Origin: Thermoactinospora rubra
Lineage (GTDB): Bacteria > Actinomycetota > Actinomycetes > Streptosporangiales > Streptosporangiaceae
NCBI RefSeq assembly: GCF_002093975.1
Contig: NZ_KZ084336.1
Coordinates: 1 to 64,000 of the forward strand
Direction of reading: 5' to 3'
Length of the DNA stretch: 64,000 bases
Position numbers and translations under genes: made by a program. Shown one piece after another: positions 26,187-33,997 of this stretch. Under the pieces are notes generated by a model. It made no database searches, was not told where the DNA came from, and saw only the letters and a list, made by a program, of their open reading frames with translations. The stretch's first letter is position 1, and each line of letters starts with the position of its first letter.

Positions 26187-27204
26187 CGACCTGCGGGACT
26201 TCCGCGACCGCAACCAGGCGCCGGGCGCCCTGCTCGACCTGGTCGGCGCGATGGCCTTCCGCGCCGCCGCCGCCGCGCAGCGCCTCGGCGTGTTCCAGGC
26301 GCTGCGCGGCCGCCCGCGGGCCGCGGCGCAGCTGTCCGCCGTGCTCGGCTGCTCGGCCCGGCAGCTGGCCGTGCTGCTGGACGCCCTGGTGGCCTTCGGC
26401 TACCTGGAGCGCGACGGCAACGCCTACGCGCTCGGGCCGGCGGCGAACCCCTGGCTCGACCGCACAGCGCCCGGAAACTTCGCCGCCGCCCTGGCCGTCT
26501 GGGACGAGCTGCTCGGCAGCCTGTGGACCGGCATGGAGGAGGCCGTGAGGAGCGGGCTGCCGCGCGAGCCGTACTATCCCTGGCTGGAGAAGCGGCCGGA
26601 GACCCTGCGCGACTTCCAGAGCATGCTCGCCGGGCTGGCCCGGCTGCTCGCCCCGGCCGTGGTGGAGGCCGCTCCGCCGCTCGCGGGCCGGCTGCTCGAC
26701 ATCGGCGGCGGCCACGCGATCTACAGCCTCGCGTTCTGCTCCGCCGCGCCGGAGGCGACCGCGACGGTCGTCGACCTGCCGGGCGCCCTGGAGGAGGGCC
26801 GGACGCGGGCGGAGGCCGCCGGGCTGGCCGACCGGCTCACGTTCGTCCCCGGCGACCTGGCCGACCCCATCGACGGCCGCTACGACGCCGTCCTGCTGTT
26901 CAACGTCTGCCACGGCCTGGACGAGCAGGCCGGCCGCGAGCTGATCGCCCGCGCCCGCGGCGCGCTCGGCCCGGGCGGGATCGTCCTGGTCCTCGAACCG
27001 TTCGCCGACGCGCCCGCGCGCCCGCACGACACGGCCTTCCTGCGCGGCTTCAGCCTCAACCTCGCGATCACGCAGGGCGGCCGCCTGTACGCCTTCGACG
27101 AGGTCGCGGCATGGGCCCGCGAGGCCGGGTTCGCCCGCGTGGAGCGGCGCGCCCTGGCCGCGCCGACCACCGACGAGCTGCTCGTGGCATGGGAGGACCG
27201 GTGA
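26164..27204 (+). CDS. SAM-dependent methyltransferase of the dimerising O-methyltransferase family
   Basis: The 346-residue protein has an N-terminal winged-helix dimerisation domain (about 15-105, including AAQRLGVFQALRGRPRAAAQ) and a class I methyltransferase core. The SAM motif I is LLDIGGGHAIYSLAF, followed by the acidic VVDLPGALEEG and the GDLADPIDGRYDAVLLFNV region. Relatives methylate oxygen or, in actinomycin- and pyrrolobenzodiazepine-type pathways, an aromatic carbon of 3-hydroxykynurenine. With a kynurenine-monooxygenase-like gene directly behind it, an aromatic or kynurenine-like acceptor is attractive but unproven. It starts 23 bases inside the MFS gene with GAGGAG upstream, and its TGA overlaps the next GTG, so it belongs to the NRPS operon. 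Confidence 0.9.
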   Translation: MPLYLDPDDLRDFRDRNQAPGALLDLVGAMAFRAAAAAQRLGVFQALRGRPRAAAQLSAVLGCSARQLAVLLDALVAFGYLERDGNAYALGPAANPWLDRTAPGNFAAALAVWDELLGSLWTGMEEAVRSGLPREPYYPWLEKRPETLRDFQSMLAGLARLLAPAVVEAAPPLAGRLLDIGGGHAIYSLAFCSAAPEATATVVDLPGALEEGRTRAEAAGLADRLTFVPGDLADPIDGRYDAVLLFNVCHGLDEQAGRELIARARGALGPGGIVLVLEPFADAPARPHDTAFLRGFSLNLAITQGGRLYAFDEVAAWAREAGFARVERRALAAPTTDELLVAWEDR

Positions 27205-28493
27205 AGATCCTGATCGTGGGCGCGGGCCCGGCCGGCTCGCTGCTCGCCTGCCACCTGGCCCGCCGCGGCCACCGCGTGGAGGTCTTCGAGCGGCGCCCCG
27301 ACCCGAGGCTTGCCGGGGACGACGAGGGCCGGTCCATCAACCTCGGCCTGTCGGCACGCGGCGTGCGAGCCCTCACCGACGTGGGGCTGATGGACCGGAT
27401 CCGGCCGCTGGCCGTCCCCATGCGCGGCCGCGCGGTACACGCGCCCGACGGCCGCGTGAGCTTCCACCCGTACGGCGCGCGAAGCGACCAGATCCTCCAC
27501 TCCGTGCGCCGCCGCGACCTGGTCACCGCCTTGGTCGAGCACGCGGCGGCGCACCCGCAGGTGACCTTCCGCTTCCGCCACCGCGTGGTGGACCTGGACC
27601 GGGACGCCCCAGCGCTGGAGGCCGAGGAGGAGGACACCGGACGCAGGCTCAGGTGCACGGCCGACGCCGTCGTCGGCGCGGACGGCGCCTTCTCCACCGT
27701 GCGGCCCTCCATCGAGCGGGACCTGCGCCGGGAGTTCCTGCCGTGGGGCTACAAGGAGCTGACCATCCCGTCGATGCCCGTCCACCACGAGGCCCTGCAC
27801 GTGTGGCCGGGCGGCGACGACGGGCTCATCGTCACCCACCCCAACCGCGACGGCTCCCACACCGCCACGCTCTTCCTGCCGGTCGAGCGGTTCGCCCAGA
27901 TCACCGATCCCGAGGCGTTCTTCGCGCGGCGCTTCCCCGACGCGCTCCCGCTCATGCCGTACCTGGCCAAGGAGTACGGCGAGCGGCCCGTGGGCCACCT
28001 GGTGTCCGTCCGCACCCGGCCGTGGCGGCACGAGGGCAAGGTCGTCCTGCTGGGCGACGCGGCCCACGCCGTCTACCCCTTCTACGGCCAGGGCATGAAC
28101 TCGGCGCTGGAGGACTGCACGGTCCTGGACCGCTGCCTGGCCCGCCACGCCGACCCCGCCGCCGCCTTCGCCGAGTTCGAGCGCGCCCGCAGGCCGCACA
28201 CCGACGTGCTGGAGGAGCTGTCGCGGCGGAACTTCGCCGAGCTCCGCGACGGCGTGCGCGCCCCGCTGCACCGGGCGCGCAAGCGGCTGGACCTGCTGCT
28301 GGCCAGGGCCCTCCCGGGCCGCTGGGTCCCGCTCTACACGATGATCTCCCACACCACGACGCCGTACGCCGACGCGCTGGCCAAGGCCGAGCGCCAGGAC
28401 GCCGCCTTACGCCGGACCGCGCTGGGCGCCGCGGGCCTGGCCGTGCTCGCCGCCGTGCTCGCCGCCGTGTTCCTCGCCAGGAAGGGCCGCTGA
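27201..28493 (+). CDS. Kynurenine 3-monooxygenase-like FAD enzyme with C-terminal membrane anchor
   Basis: The 430-residue flavoprotein hydroxylase has the FAD-binding GAGPAG (7-12), the GD motif LLGDAAHAVYPFYGQGMNSA (about 283-302), and features specific to kynurenine monooxygenases: the YGARSDQILHSVRRRDL substrate loop, the KELTIPS strand and PFYGQGMNSALEDC. KMO hydroxylates L-kynurenine to 3-hydroxykynurenine. A hydrophobic helix of about 20 residues (about 407-426) followed by ARKGR at the end looks like a tail anchor, as in eukaryotic KMO and unlike the best known soluble bacterial ones. No tryptophan dioxygenase, kynurenine formamidase or kynureninase is present in the window, so the substrate could instead be another aromatic amine. 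The GTG at 27201 overlaps the methyltransferase stop. Confidence 0.88.
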   Translation: MKILIVGAGPAGSLLACHLARRGHRVEVFERRPDPRLAGDDEGRSINLGLSARGVRALTDVGLMDRIRPLAVPMRGRAVHAPDGRVSFHPYGARSDQILHSVRRRDLVTALVEHAAAHPQVTFRFRHRVVDLDRDAPALEAEEEDTGRRLRCTADAVVGADGAFSTVRPSIERDLRREFLPWGYKELTIPSMPVHHEALHVWPGGDDGLIVTHPNRDGSHTATLFLPVERFAQITDPEAFFARRFPDALPLMPYLAKEYGERPVGHLVSVRTRPWRHEGKVVLLGDAAHAVYPFYGQGMNSALEDCTVLDRCLARHADPAAAFAEFERARRPHTDVLEELSRRNFAELRDGVRAPLHRARKRLDLLLARALPGRWVPLYTMISHTTTPYADALAKAERQDAALRRTALGAAGLAVLAAVLAAVFLARKGR

Positions 28494-28496
28494 ACG

Positions 28497-29108
28497 ATGC
28501 TGACCGACCCCCTCGACCCCTCCAGGGTCCTGATCGAGCCGGCGGACCTCGGCGGCGAGGACCCCCTGGTCCGCCGCCACGCCGAGCCGCTGGGCCGCGT
28601 GGTGGCCTGGGCCCGCGAGTACCTGTGCCGCCCCCACCCCGAGCTGGGCAGGAAGGGGCCGGTGTGCCCGTATGCCCAGACGTCGCTGGACAAGGCCGCC
28701 TTCTACCTGGCCGTGTGCCCGGGGCGGCCGGACGTCGCCCGGGCGACGAGCGTGCTGGCCGGCTACCGCGACTGGTTCGGGCGCCTGGAGTCGCCGCCCG
28801 AGGTCCTGGCGCAGTTCCGCACGATCCTCGTGCTGTTTCCCGAGATCGAGGACATCGGGGTGATCGACGCGGCCCAGATCGCGCTCAAGACCGACTACGT
28901 CAGGGACGGGCTCATGATCGGGGAGTTCCACGACGGCCCGCCGCGGAAGGCCGGCCTGTGGAACCCCGCCTTCCTGCCGCTGCGCAGTCCCGTGCCGATG
29001 CTCGTGGTGCGCCACATGGTCGGCACCGACCTGCCGTTCCTGCAGGGCGATCCGGACCATGAGGCCGCCTACCACGAGCGGTTCGGCGACCGGCGGGTCA
29101 GGCGGTGA
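28497..29108 (+). CDS. DUF6875-like conserved protein of a biosynthetic operon
   Basis: The 203-residue protein has no recognisable catalytic motif. It resembles a family of uncharacterised actinobacterial proteins (DUF6875 as I recall it) that share a GPVCPYAQTSLDKAAFYLAV segment with two cysteines nearby (about 56-75) and a C-terminal LWNPAFLPLRSPVPMLVVRHM (about 153-173, quoted in part) with a conserved Asp-Leu-Pro-Phe-Leu after it. No signal peptide or membrane helix is seen. It starts four bases after the KMO-like stop, so it is the last gene of the NRPS operon, and its end overlaps the convergent second NagZ-like gene by 11 bases. Membership of the operon suggests a tailoring or accessory role, but no reaction can be assigned. 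Confidence 0.7.
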   Translation: MLTDPLDPSRVLIEPADLGGEDPLVRRHAEPLGRVVAWAREYLCRPHPELGRKGPVCPYAQTSLDKAAFYLAVCPGRPDVARATSVLAGYRDWFGRLESPPEVLAQFRTILVLFPEIEDIGVIDAAQIALKTDYVRDGLMIGEFHDGPPRKAGLWNPAFLPLRSPVPMLVVRHMVGTDLPFLQGDPDHEAAYHERFGDRRVRR

Positions 29109-30561
29109 GCAGCTGGAGGGACAGCAGCTCCATCGCCGCCGCCGCGCTGGCGCGGCTCGCGCCGTAGGTGGCGATGTAGGCCGCGCACTCGGGCCGCCAG
29201 ACGGGCAGCCCCATCTCCACCACGACGGCGTCGGGGCGCCGCGCGACCAGCTCGGAGACCAGGGCCCGGCTCTCGGGGTGGCGGTGGGCGTCCTTGAGCA
29301 CGACGACGAGCGAGCGGCCGGCGGCCTGCCGTACCAGGGCGTCGGCGTCCGCCTCGGCGGGGCGCACCCGCAGGGTGTCGCCGGCGGGCAGCAGGGGGGA
29401 CAGCCCCCACGGCACCTCGCCGACCGCGATGGTCGGGGGCGTGTCGAGCTCGACCACGAGCGGGCCGGCCGCCGGGGAGGCCGGGGGAACGGCGCCGACC
29501 AGCTTCACGGCACGCCTGGCCGCCTCCAGCCCGATCCCGGGCTCCCGCGCGACCGGCGGCCGGGGACGGCCCGTCCACGCCCGCAGCTCGGCCACGCGGG
29601 CCGCGGCCTCCTCCAGCCGCGCCACCGGCAGCGTGCCGTCCTCCACCGCCGCCACGATCCCGGCGATGATCCGCCGGATGTCGTCGTAGCCGGGGGTCGG
29701 GCCCAGGCACAGCAGGTCCGATCCGGCCGCCAGCGACCGCACGGCGCCGCCCACCAGCCCCACGCCGTCGGAGACGGCCTTCATGTCCAGCGCGTCGGTG
29801 ATCACCACGCCGTCGTAGCCGAGCTCCCCGCGCAGCAGGCCGGTCAGCGCCTCGGGCGAGAGCGTGGCGGGCTGGGAGCCGGTCAGCGCGGGCACCGCGA
29901 CGTGCGCCGTCATGACGGACCTCGCGCCCGCCTCGATGGCCGCGCGGAAGGGGACGAGCTCGCGCTCGCGCAGCAGCGCCATGGAGGCGTCGACCACGGG
30001 GACGGCCAGGTGGGAGTCGACCGTCGTGGCGCCGTGGCCGGGGAAGTGCTTGACGCAGGCCGCCACGCCCGCCGCCTGCAGCCCGCGGACGGCGGCCACG
30101 GTGTGCCGGGCGACCAGGTCCGCGTCGGCGCCGAACGAGCGGGTGCCGATGACCGGGTTGTCCTCGGCGGTGTTCACGTCGGCGTCCGGCGCCATGTCGA
30201 GGGTGACGCCGCAGGCGGCCAGCTCCGCGCCGATCGCGCGGTAGACGCGCTCGGTCAGCTCGGCGTCGTCCACGGCGCCCAGCGCGGCGTTGCCCGGGTA
30301 CGGGCTGCCGGCGTGGTAGGCCAGCCGGGTGACGTCGCCGCCCTCCTCGTCCAGGGAGACGACCGGGTCGCCGGCCGCCCTGAGCGTCGCGGTCAGGCCG
30401 GCGAGCTGCGCGTGGTCGCGCACGTTGAAGCCGAACAGCGTGACGCCGCCCAGGCCCTCGCCGAGCTCGCGCAGCAGCCACTCGGGCGCGGTGGCGCCGT
30501 CGAAGGCGACCAGCAGTGTGCCCGCCGCGAGGCGGCGCAGCCCCCGATCTGTCTTACTCAT
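29098..30561 (-). CDS. Glycoside hydrolase family 3 beta-N-acetylhexosaminidase-like protein 2 (NagZ-like)
   Basis: The 487-residue protein is a second NagZ-type GH3 enzyme, with KHFPGHG at 171-177, D182-S-H184 and predicted nucleophile Asp256 in VITDALDM. A C-terminal alpha/beta domain (about 360-487) resembles that of the first copy. No signal peptide is visible, so an imported oligosaccharide is the likely substrate. It is the last gene of the sugar ABC-transporter operon, the usual place for the hydrolase that attacks the imported sugar. The ATG at 30561 is preceded by GAGGTGAC. A strong hairpin lies between it and the permease gene. Its stop overlaps the end of the DUF6875-like gene. Beta-GlcNAc specificity is family knowledge, not shown here. 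Confidence 0.91.
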   Translation of the reverse strand: MSKTDRGLRRLAAGTLLVAFDGATAPEWLLRELGEGLGGVTLFGFNVRDHAQLAGLTATLRAAGDPVVSLDEEGGDVTRLAYHAGSPYPGNAALGAVDDAELTERVYRAIGAELAACGVTLDMAPDADVNTAEDNPVIGTRSFGADADLVARHTVAAVRGLQAAGVAACVKHFPGHGATTVDSHLAVPVVDASMALLRERELVPFRAAIEAGARSVMTAHVAVPALTGSQPATLSPEALTGLLRGELGYDGVVITDALDMKAVSDGVGLVGGAVRSLAAGSDLLCLGPTPGYDDIRRIIAGIVAAVEDGTLPVARLEEAAARVAELRAWTGRPRPPVAREPGIGLEAARRAVKLVGAVPPASPAAGPLVVELDTPPTIAVGEVPWGLSPLLPAGDTLRVRPAEADADALVRQAAGRSLVVVLKDAHRHPESRALVSELVARRPDAVVVEMGLPVWRPECAAYIATYGASRASAAAAMELLSLQLLTA

Positions 30562-30590
30562 GTCACCTCGATTGACGTCCGGAGTCAGGC

Positions 30591-30618
30591 TCCGGTACGG
30601 CATGCGGGCCGTACCGGA
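30591..30618. terminator. Intra-operon hairpin between permease and nagZ-like gene
   Basis: An 11-bp perfect stem (TCCGGTACGGC and its complement) with a 6-base loop lies in the 74-base gap between the permease stop and the nagZ-like start. It could be a partial terminator or an RNA-processing or stability element that sets a lower level of the hydrolase relative to the transporter. Confidence 0.55.
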
Positions 30619-30635
30619 CCCGAGAAGCAGGGAGG

Positions 30636-31487
30636 TCAGCCCTTGACGGCGCCGGCCACCAGGCCGGAGACCATGCGGCGCTGCACCAGCAGGAAGAAGA
30701 CGATGACGGGGATCGTCATCATCGTCGAGGCGGCCATGATGCCGCCCCAGTCCGTGCCGCGCTGGCCGAAGAAGAAGCGCAGGGCGACCGGCATGGTGTA
30801 GCCGCTGGACTCGTTCATCAGCGTGAGCGCGAAGATCAGCTCGTTCCACGCGGTGATGAAGGAGAAGATGCTCGTGGCCACCAGGCCGGGCGCCACCAGC
30901 GGGAACAGCACCCTCCAGAACGTGGTCATGCGGCTGGCGCCGTCGATCCACGCGGCCTCCTCCAGCGACTTGGGCACCGCCGCGACGAACGTCCGCAGCA
31001 TCCAGATGCCGAAGGGCAGGGTGAGACCGACGTTGACCACAATCAGGCCGAGCAGCTGGTCGAACAGGCCGAGCCGCTTGACGCTCAGGAACAGGGGGAT
31101 GAGCAGCGCCTCGGACGGGATCATCTGCACGATGAGCAGCGTGATCAGGAACGCCGTGCGCCCCTTGAACGCGAAGCGCGCCACCGCCGTGGCGGCCAGC
31201 AGGGCGAAGGCCGAGGCGACGAGCACGGTGCCGAGCGCCACGATCGCGCTGTTGCGCATGTAGACCCAGATGGAGTTGCCCGCCACGCCCTCGCTCAGCA
31301 CCCGGTCGATGTGGTCGAAGGTGAAGTGCGTGGGGAACGGGATGAACTCGGTGGTGAAGATCTGGTCGTTGGCCTTGAAGGCGGTGGCGACCATCCAGTA
31401 CACGGGGAAGATCGCGAAGAGGAACACGCCGACCGCCACCGTGTTCAGGGCGATCTTGCCCAGGCGCCGGCGCGCGAGCGGGGTCAT
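30636..31487 (-). CDS. Carbohydrate ABC transporter permease (MalG/CUT1 type)
   Basis: The 283-residue inner-membrane permease has about six transmembrane helices and the EAA loop EEAAWIDGASRMTTFWRVLF, which docks the ATPase. The ATG at 31487 overlaps the TGA of the first permease gene (ATGA). With the other permease and the lipoprotein it forms a CUT1 importer for di- or oligosaccharides. No ATP-binding subunit is encoded nearby; actinomycetes commonly use a shared MsiK-type ATPase. The associated NagZ-like hydrolase suggests a beta-GlcNAc-containing or similar beta-glycoside. Regulation is expected from ROK operator B at the head of the operon. Confidence 0.95.
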   Translation of the reverse strand: MTPLARRRLGKIALNTVAVGVFLFAIFPVYWMVATAFKANDQIFTTEFIPFPTHFTFDHIDRVLSEGVAGNSIWVYMRNSAIVALGTVLVASAFALLAATAVARFAFKGRTAFLITLLIVQMIPSEALLIPLFLSVKRLGLFDQLLGLIVVNVGLTLPFGIWMLRTFVAAVPKSLEEAAWIDGASRMTTFWRVLFPLVAPGLVATSIFSFITAWNELIFALTLMNESSGYTMPVALRFFFGQRGTDWGGIMAASTMMTIPVIVFFLLVQRRMVSGLVAGAVKG

Positions 31488-32500
31488 GTCAGCTCCTCCT
31501 GCTTGACGATCTGGCGGACGTGCACGGCCGTGATGATGAGCAGGATCACCGTCAGCACCACGGCGATGGCGGCGCCCGTGCCCATCTTGGGCGGCGGGTT
31601 GAAGGCCTCGGCGTAGGAGAACAGCGACAGGTTGAAGGCCTCGCGGTTGCCGGCCGTACCGCCGAGCAGCACGTAGAGCTGGGCGAAGACCTTGAAGTCC
31701 CAGATGATCGACAGGATGGTCAGCACCGCGAAGACGGGCTTGAGCAGCGGGACCGTCACCTTCCAGAACGTCCGCCAGCCCGTCGAGCCGTCGACCCTGG
31801 CCGCCTCGTACAGCTCGGTCGGGATGCCCTTGAGCCCCGCCAGCACCGAGACCGCGATGAAGGGGAAGGAGGCCCACACCACGGCGATGACGAGCACCAC
31901 GTAGACGCGGAAGGGGTCGTTCAGCCACGGGTCGCCGGTGAAGTCGGACCGGCCGAGGACCAGCTCGGCGAGCCAGTCGGGCAGCAGGTTCAGCGACCAG
32001 TTGACGATGCCGGCCTCGGCGTCGAACAGCCAGCGCCAGATGACGCCCTGCGCCACCGGCGGCACGGCCCAGGCCGCCATGATGCCCACCGTGAGGGTGA
32101 TCGACATCTTCCTGCCGAGCCTGTTGAGCAGCACGCCGACCGCCGTGCCGATGACGAGCGTCAGGCTGACCGTCACCACGGCGAACAGCACCGTGTTGCG
32201 CAGCGACGACCAGAACAGCTCGTTGTCCAGGATCTGCTCGTAGTTGCCCGTGCCCACCCACTCGGGCTCGGCCGCTCCGCGGATCACCCGCAGGTTGATC
32301 TTCTGGAACGACATGATCCCCATCTGGATCAGCGGGTAGAGCAGGAGCGCGGCGATGACGAGGAGGCCGGGCACGAGCAGGAGGTAGGGGACGGCCCACG
32401 CGGGCAGCCCGCTCCCCCGGGGCGGCCGCCGCGAGCTGCGGCGACGCCGCCCCGGGGCGGAGATGGCATCTCCGCCCCGGCTGCGAGTTGATGTCGTCAT
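31484..32500 (-). CDS. Carbohydrate ABC transporter permease (MalF/CUT1 type)
   Basis: The 338-residue permease has a basic, low-complexity N-terminal tail (about 1-30), about six transmembrane helices and the EAA loop LYEAARVDGSTGWRTFWKVT. A periplasm-facing segment lies between helices 3 and 4, as in other CUT1 MalF-type subunits. The ATG at 32500 was placed two bases after the solute-binding-protein stop; a GTG two codons upstream is also open. It is the second gene of the operon: solute-binding protein, this permease, the MalG-type permease, then the NagZ-like hydrolase. It forms the membrane channel together with the MalG-type subunit. Confidence 0.95.
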   Translation of the reverse strand: MTTSTRSRGGDAISAPGRRRRSSRRPPRGSGLPAWAVPYLLLVPGLLVIAALLLYPLIQMGIMSFQKINLRVIRGAAEPEWVGTGNYEQILDNELFWSSLRNTVLFAVVTVSLTLVIGTAVGVLLNRLGRKMSITLTVGIMAAWAVPPVAQGVIWRWLFDAEAGIVNWSLNLLPDWLAELVLGRSDFTGDPWLNDPFRVYVVLVIAVVWASFPFIAVSVLAGLKGIPTELYEAARVDGSTGWRTFWKVTVPLLKPVFAVLTILSIIWDFKVFAQLYVLLGGTAGNREAFNLSLFSYAEAFNPPPKMGTGAAIAVVLTVILLIITAVHVRQIVKQEELT

Positions 32501-32502
32501 CG

Positions 32503-33828
32503 TCACTGCTGGTTGAGGATCTGCTCGAGCTCGGTGTTGGCCTTGGCGAGGGCCTCGTCGGCGGTGGTCTTGCCCTCGATCACCGAGCGCGCCGCGTTCT
32601 GCAGCACGGCCTTGGTCTCGTTGGCCTCGGTCCACTGCGGGTCGGCGGGGAAGGCCTTGGCCTTGGCGAAGGCCGCGGCGAAGGGGGCCTGCGCCGGGTC
32701 CTCGGCGAGCTTGGCCAGCGTGTCGGGGTAGACGGGCAGCAGGCCGCCGTCCATCGCGTAGCGGTCGGCCCACTTCTTGCTGGTGGCCAGCTTGACGAAC
32801 TCCTTGGCCAGGTCCTTGTTCTTGGCGTCGTTCCAGACGGCGATGTCGTTGCCGCCGAAGAACGCCGGGGTCTCGCCGCCGGCCTTGGCGGGCAGCGGGA
32901 AGAAGGCGAGCTGGTCGTCCTTCAGCTTGCCCTTGCTCTCCTCCTTGATGGTGGCGATGTCCCAGGAGGCGGTCAGGTACATGCCGACCTTGCCGTTGGA
33001 GAAGCGGGTGCGGATGTCGGCGGAGTTCTGGGTCAGGCGCGACTTGCTGGACACGCCGGAGGTCACGATGCTCGTGTAGAGCTCGAAGCCCTTCTTGAAG
33101 GCCGGGTCGGTGACCTTGCCGACCCACTTGTCGCCCTCCTTGACCGCGTACTCGCCGCCCTCGGACCAGGCCAGCGCGCCGAGCAGGTGGTTGGCGTCGG
33201 AGCCGCCGTTGAAGGCGAAGCCGTCGACGTCCTTGCCCTTGTCGTCCTGGATCTTCTTGGCGGCCGCGAGCAGCTCGTCGAAGGTCTTGGGCACCTCGAT
33301 GCCGAGCTCCTTGAACCAGTCCTTGCGGTAGAGGACCGCGCGGGTGCCCGCGCCCCACGGCATGGCGTAGACCTCGCCGTCGATGGTCTCGAGGCCGAAG
33401 AGGTTCTTGGGGATCTGGGCGTGCTCGCCGGAGGCCGGGATGTCCGTGATCGGGGCCAGCGCGTCCTGGCTCTGCCACAGCGGCACCTGGTCGTTGCCGA
33501 TCTCGGTGACGTCGGGGCCCTCGCCGCCGGCGGCGGCCGCGGTGAACTTGTCGTTGACCTGCGGCCAGGGGATCCACTGGACGTTGGCGGCGGCGCCGGT
33601 CACGGTCTTGAACTCGGCGACGAGGTCGTCCATGTACTTCTGCGAGGGCTCGTTCGGATCGCCGAGCCGCCACACGGTGATGGACTGACCGGCGTACTTC
33701 GGGCCCGCGGACGTGGCCTGCTGACCGGCCGGCTGCTCCGCCGCCGGCTGGCTGGAGCCACACGCGGCCAGGCCCACGGCGAGAGCGGCCGTGGTGACCG
33801 TGGTGGCCGTGATCTTCGAGATCCTCAC
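32503..33828 (-). CDS. Sugar ABC transporter substrate-binding lipoprotein
   Basis: The 441-residue family 1 extracellular solute-binding protein has a twin-part signal peptide with a lipobox ending LAAC, Cys23 being the lipid-modified residue. A Ser/Pro/Gln-rich linker follows, then the binding fold with ITVWRLGDPNE at the start of the mature domain and the VYAMPWGAGTRAVLYRKD segment typical of CUT1 binding proteins. It captures the sugar outside the membrane and hands it to the two permeases encoded just downstream. It is the first gene of the operon and divergent from ROK regulator 2; the 169-base gap contains ROK operator B. The ligand cannot be read from sequence; the linked hydrolase suggests an N-acetylhexosamine oligosaccharide. 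Confidence 0.95.
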   Translation of the reverse strand: MRISKITATTVTTAALAVGLAACGSSQPAAEQPAGQQATSAGPKYAGQSITVWRLGDPNEPSQKYMDDLVAEFKTVTGAAANVQWIPWPQVNDKFTAAAAGGEGPDVTEIGNDQVPLWQSQDALAPITDIPASGEHAQIPKNLFGLETIDGEVYAMPWGAGTRAVLYRKDWFKELGIEVPKTFDELLAAAKKIQDDKGKDVDGFAFNGGSDANHLLGALAWSEGGEYAVKEGDKWVGKVTDPAFKKGFELYTSIVTSGVSSKSRLTQNSADIRTRFSNGKVGMYLTASWDIATIKEESKGKLKDDQLAFFPLPAKAGGETPAFFGGNDIAVWNDAKNKDLAKEFVKLATSKKWADRYAMDGGLLPVYPDTLAKLAEDPAQAPFAAAFAKAKAFPADPQWTEANETKAVLQNAARSVIEGKTTADEALAKANTELEQILNQQ

Positions 33829-33938
33829 TGGGTTCTCCTTCCCGCCCGGCTCAATGCGTCGGGGTTCGCGCTCATCGGTGCCGGCCCTGCGGTCCGCACC
33901 TGCTGATCGTCAAGGCGACTGACTGGTGCTAAACTAAC

Positions 33939-33951
33939 AAGAAACTTTCTT
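33939..33951. promoter_or_regulatory. Candidate ROK operator B (ABC transporter/ROK divergent region)
   Basis: AAGAAACTTTCTT is a perfect 13-bp palindrome with the same GAAACTTTC core as operator A. It lies 110 bases before the transporter lipoprotein start and 46 bases before the ROK start. Directly upstream of it GCTAAACT (33928-33935) is shared with the promoter of ROK paralogue 1 (14416-14423) and may contain the -10 hexamer TAAACT. Confidence 0.65.
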
Positions 33952-33997
33952 AAAAGAAACGGTCGTTAGCTGATCGTGACGAGAGGGGGCCCGATTC

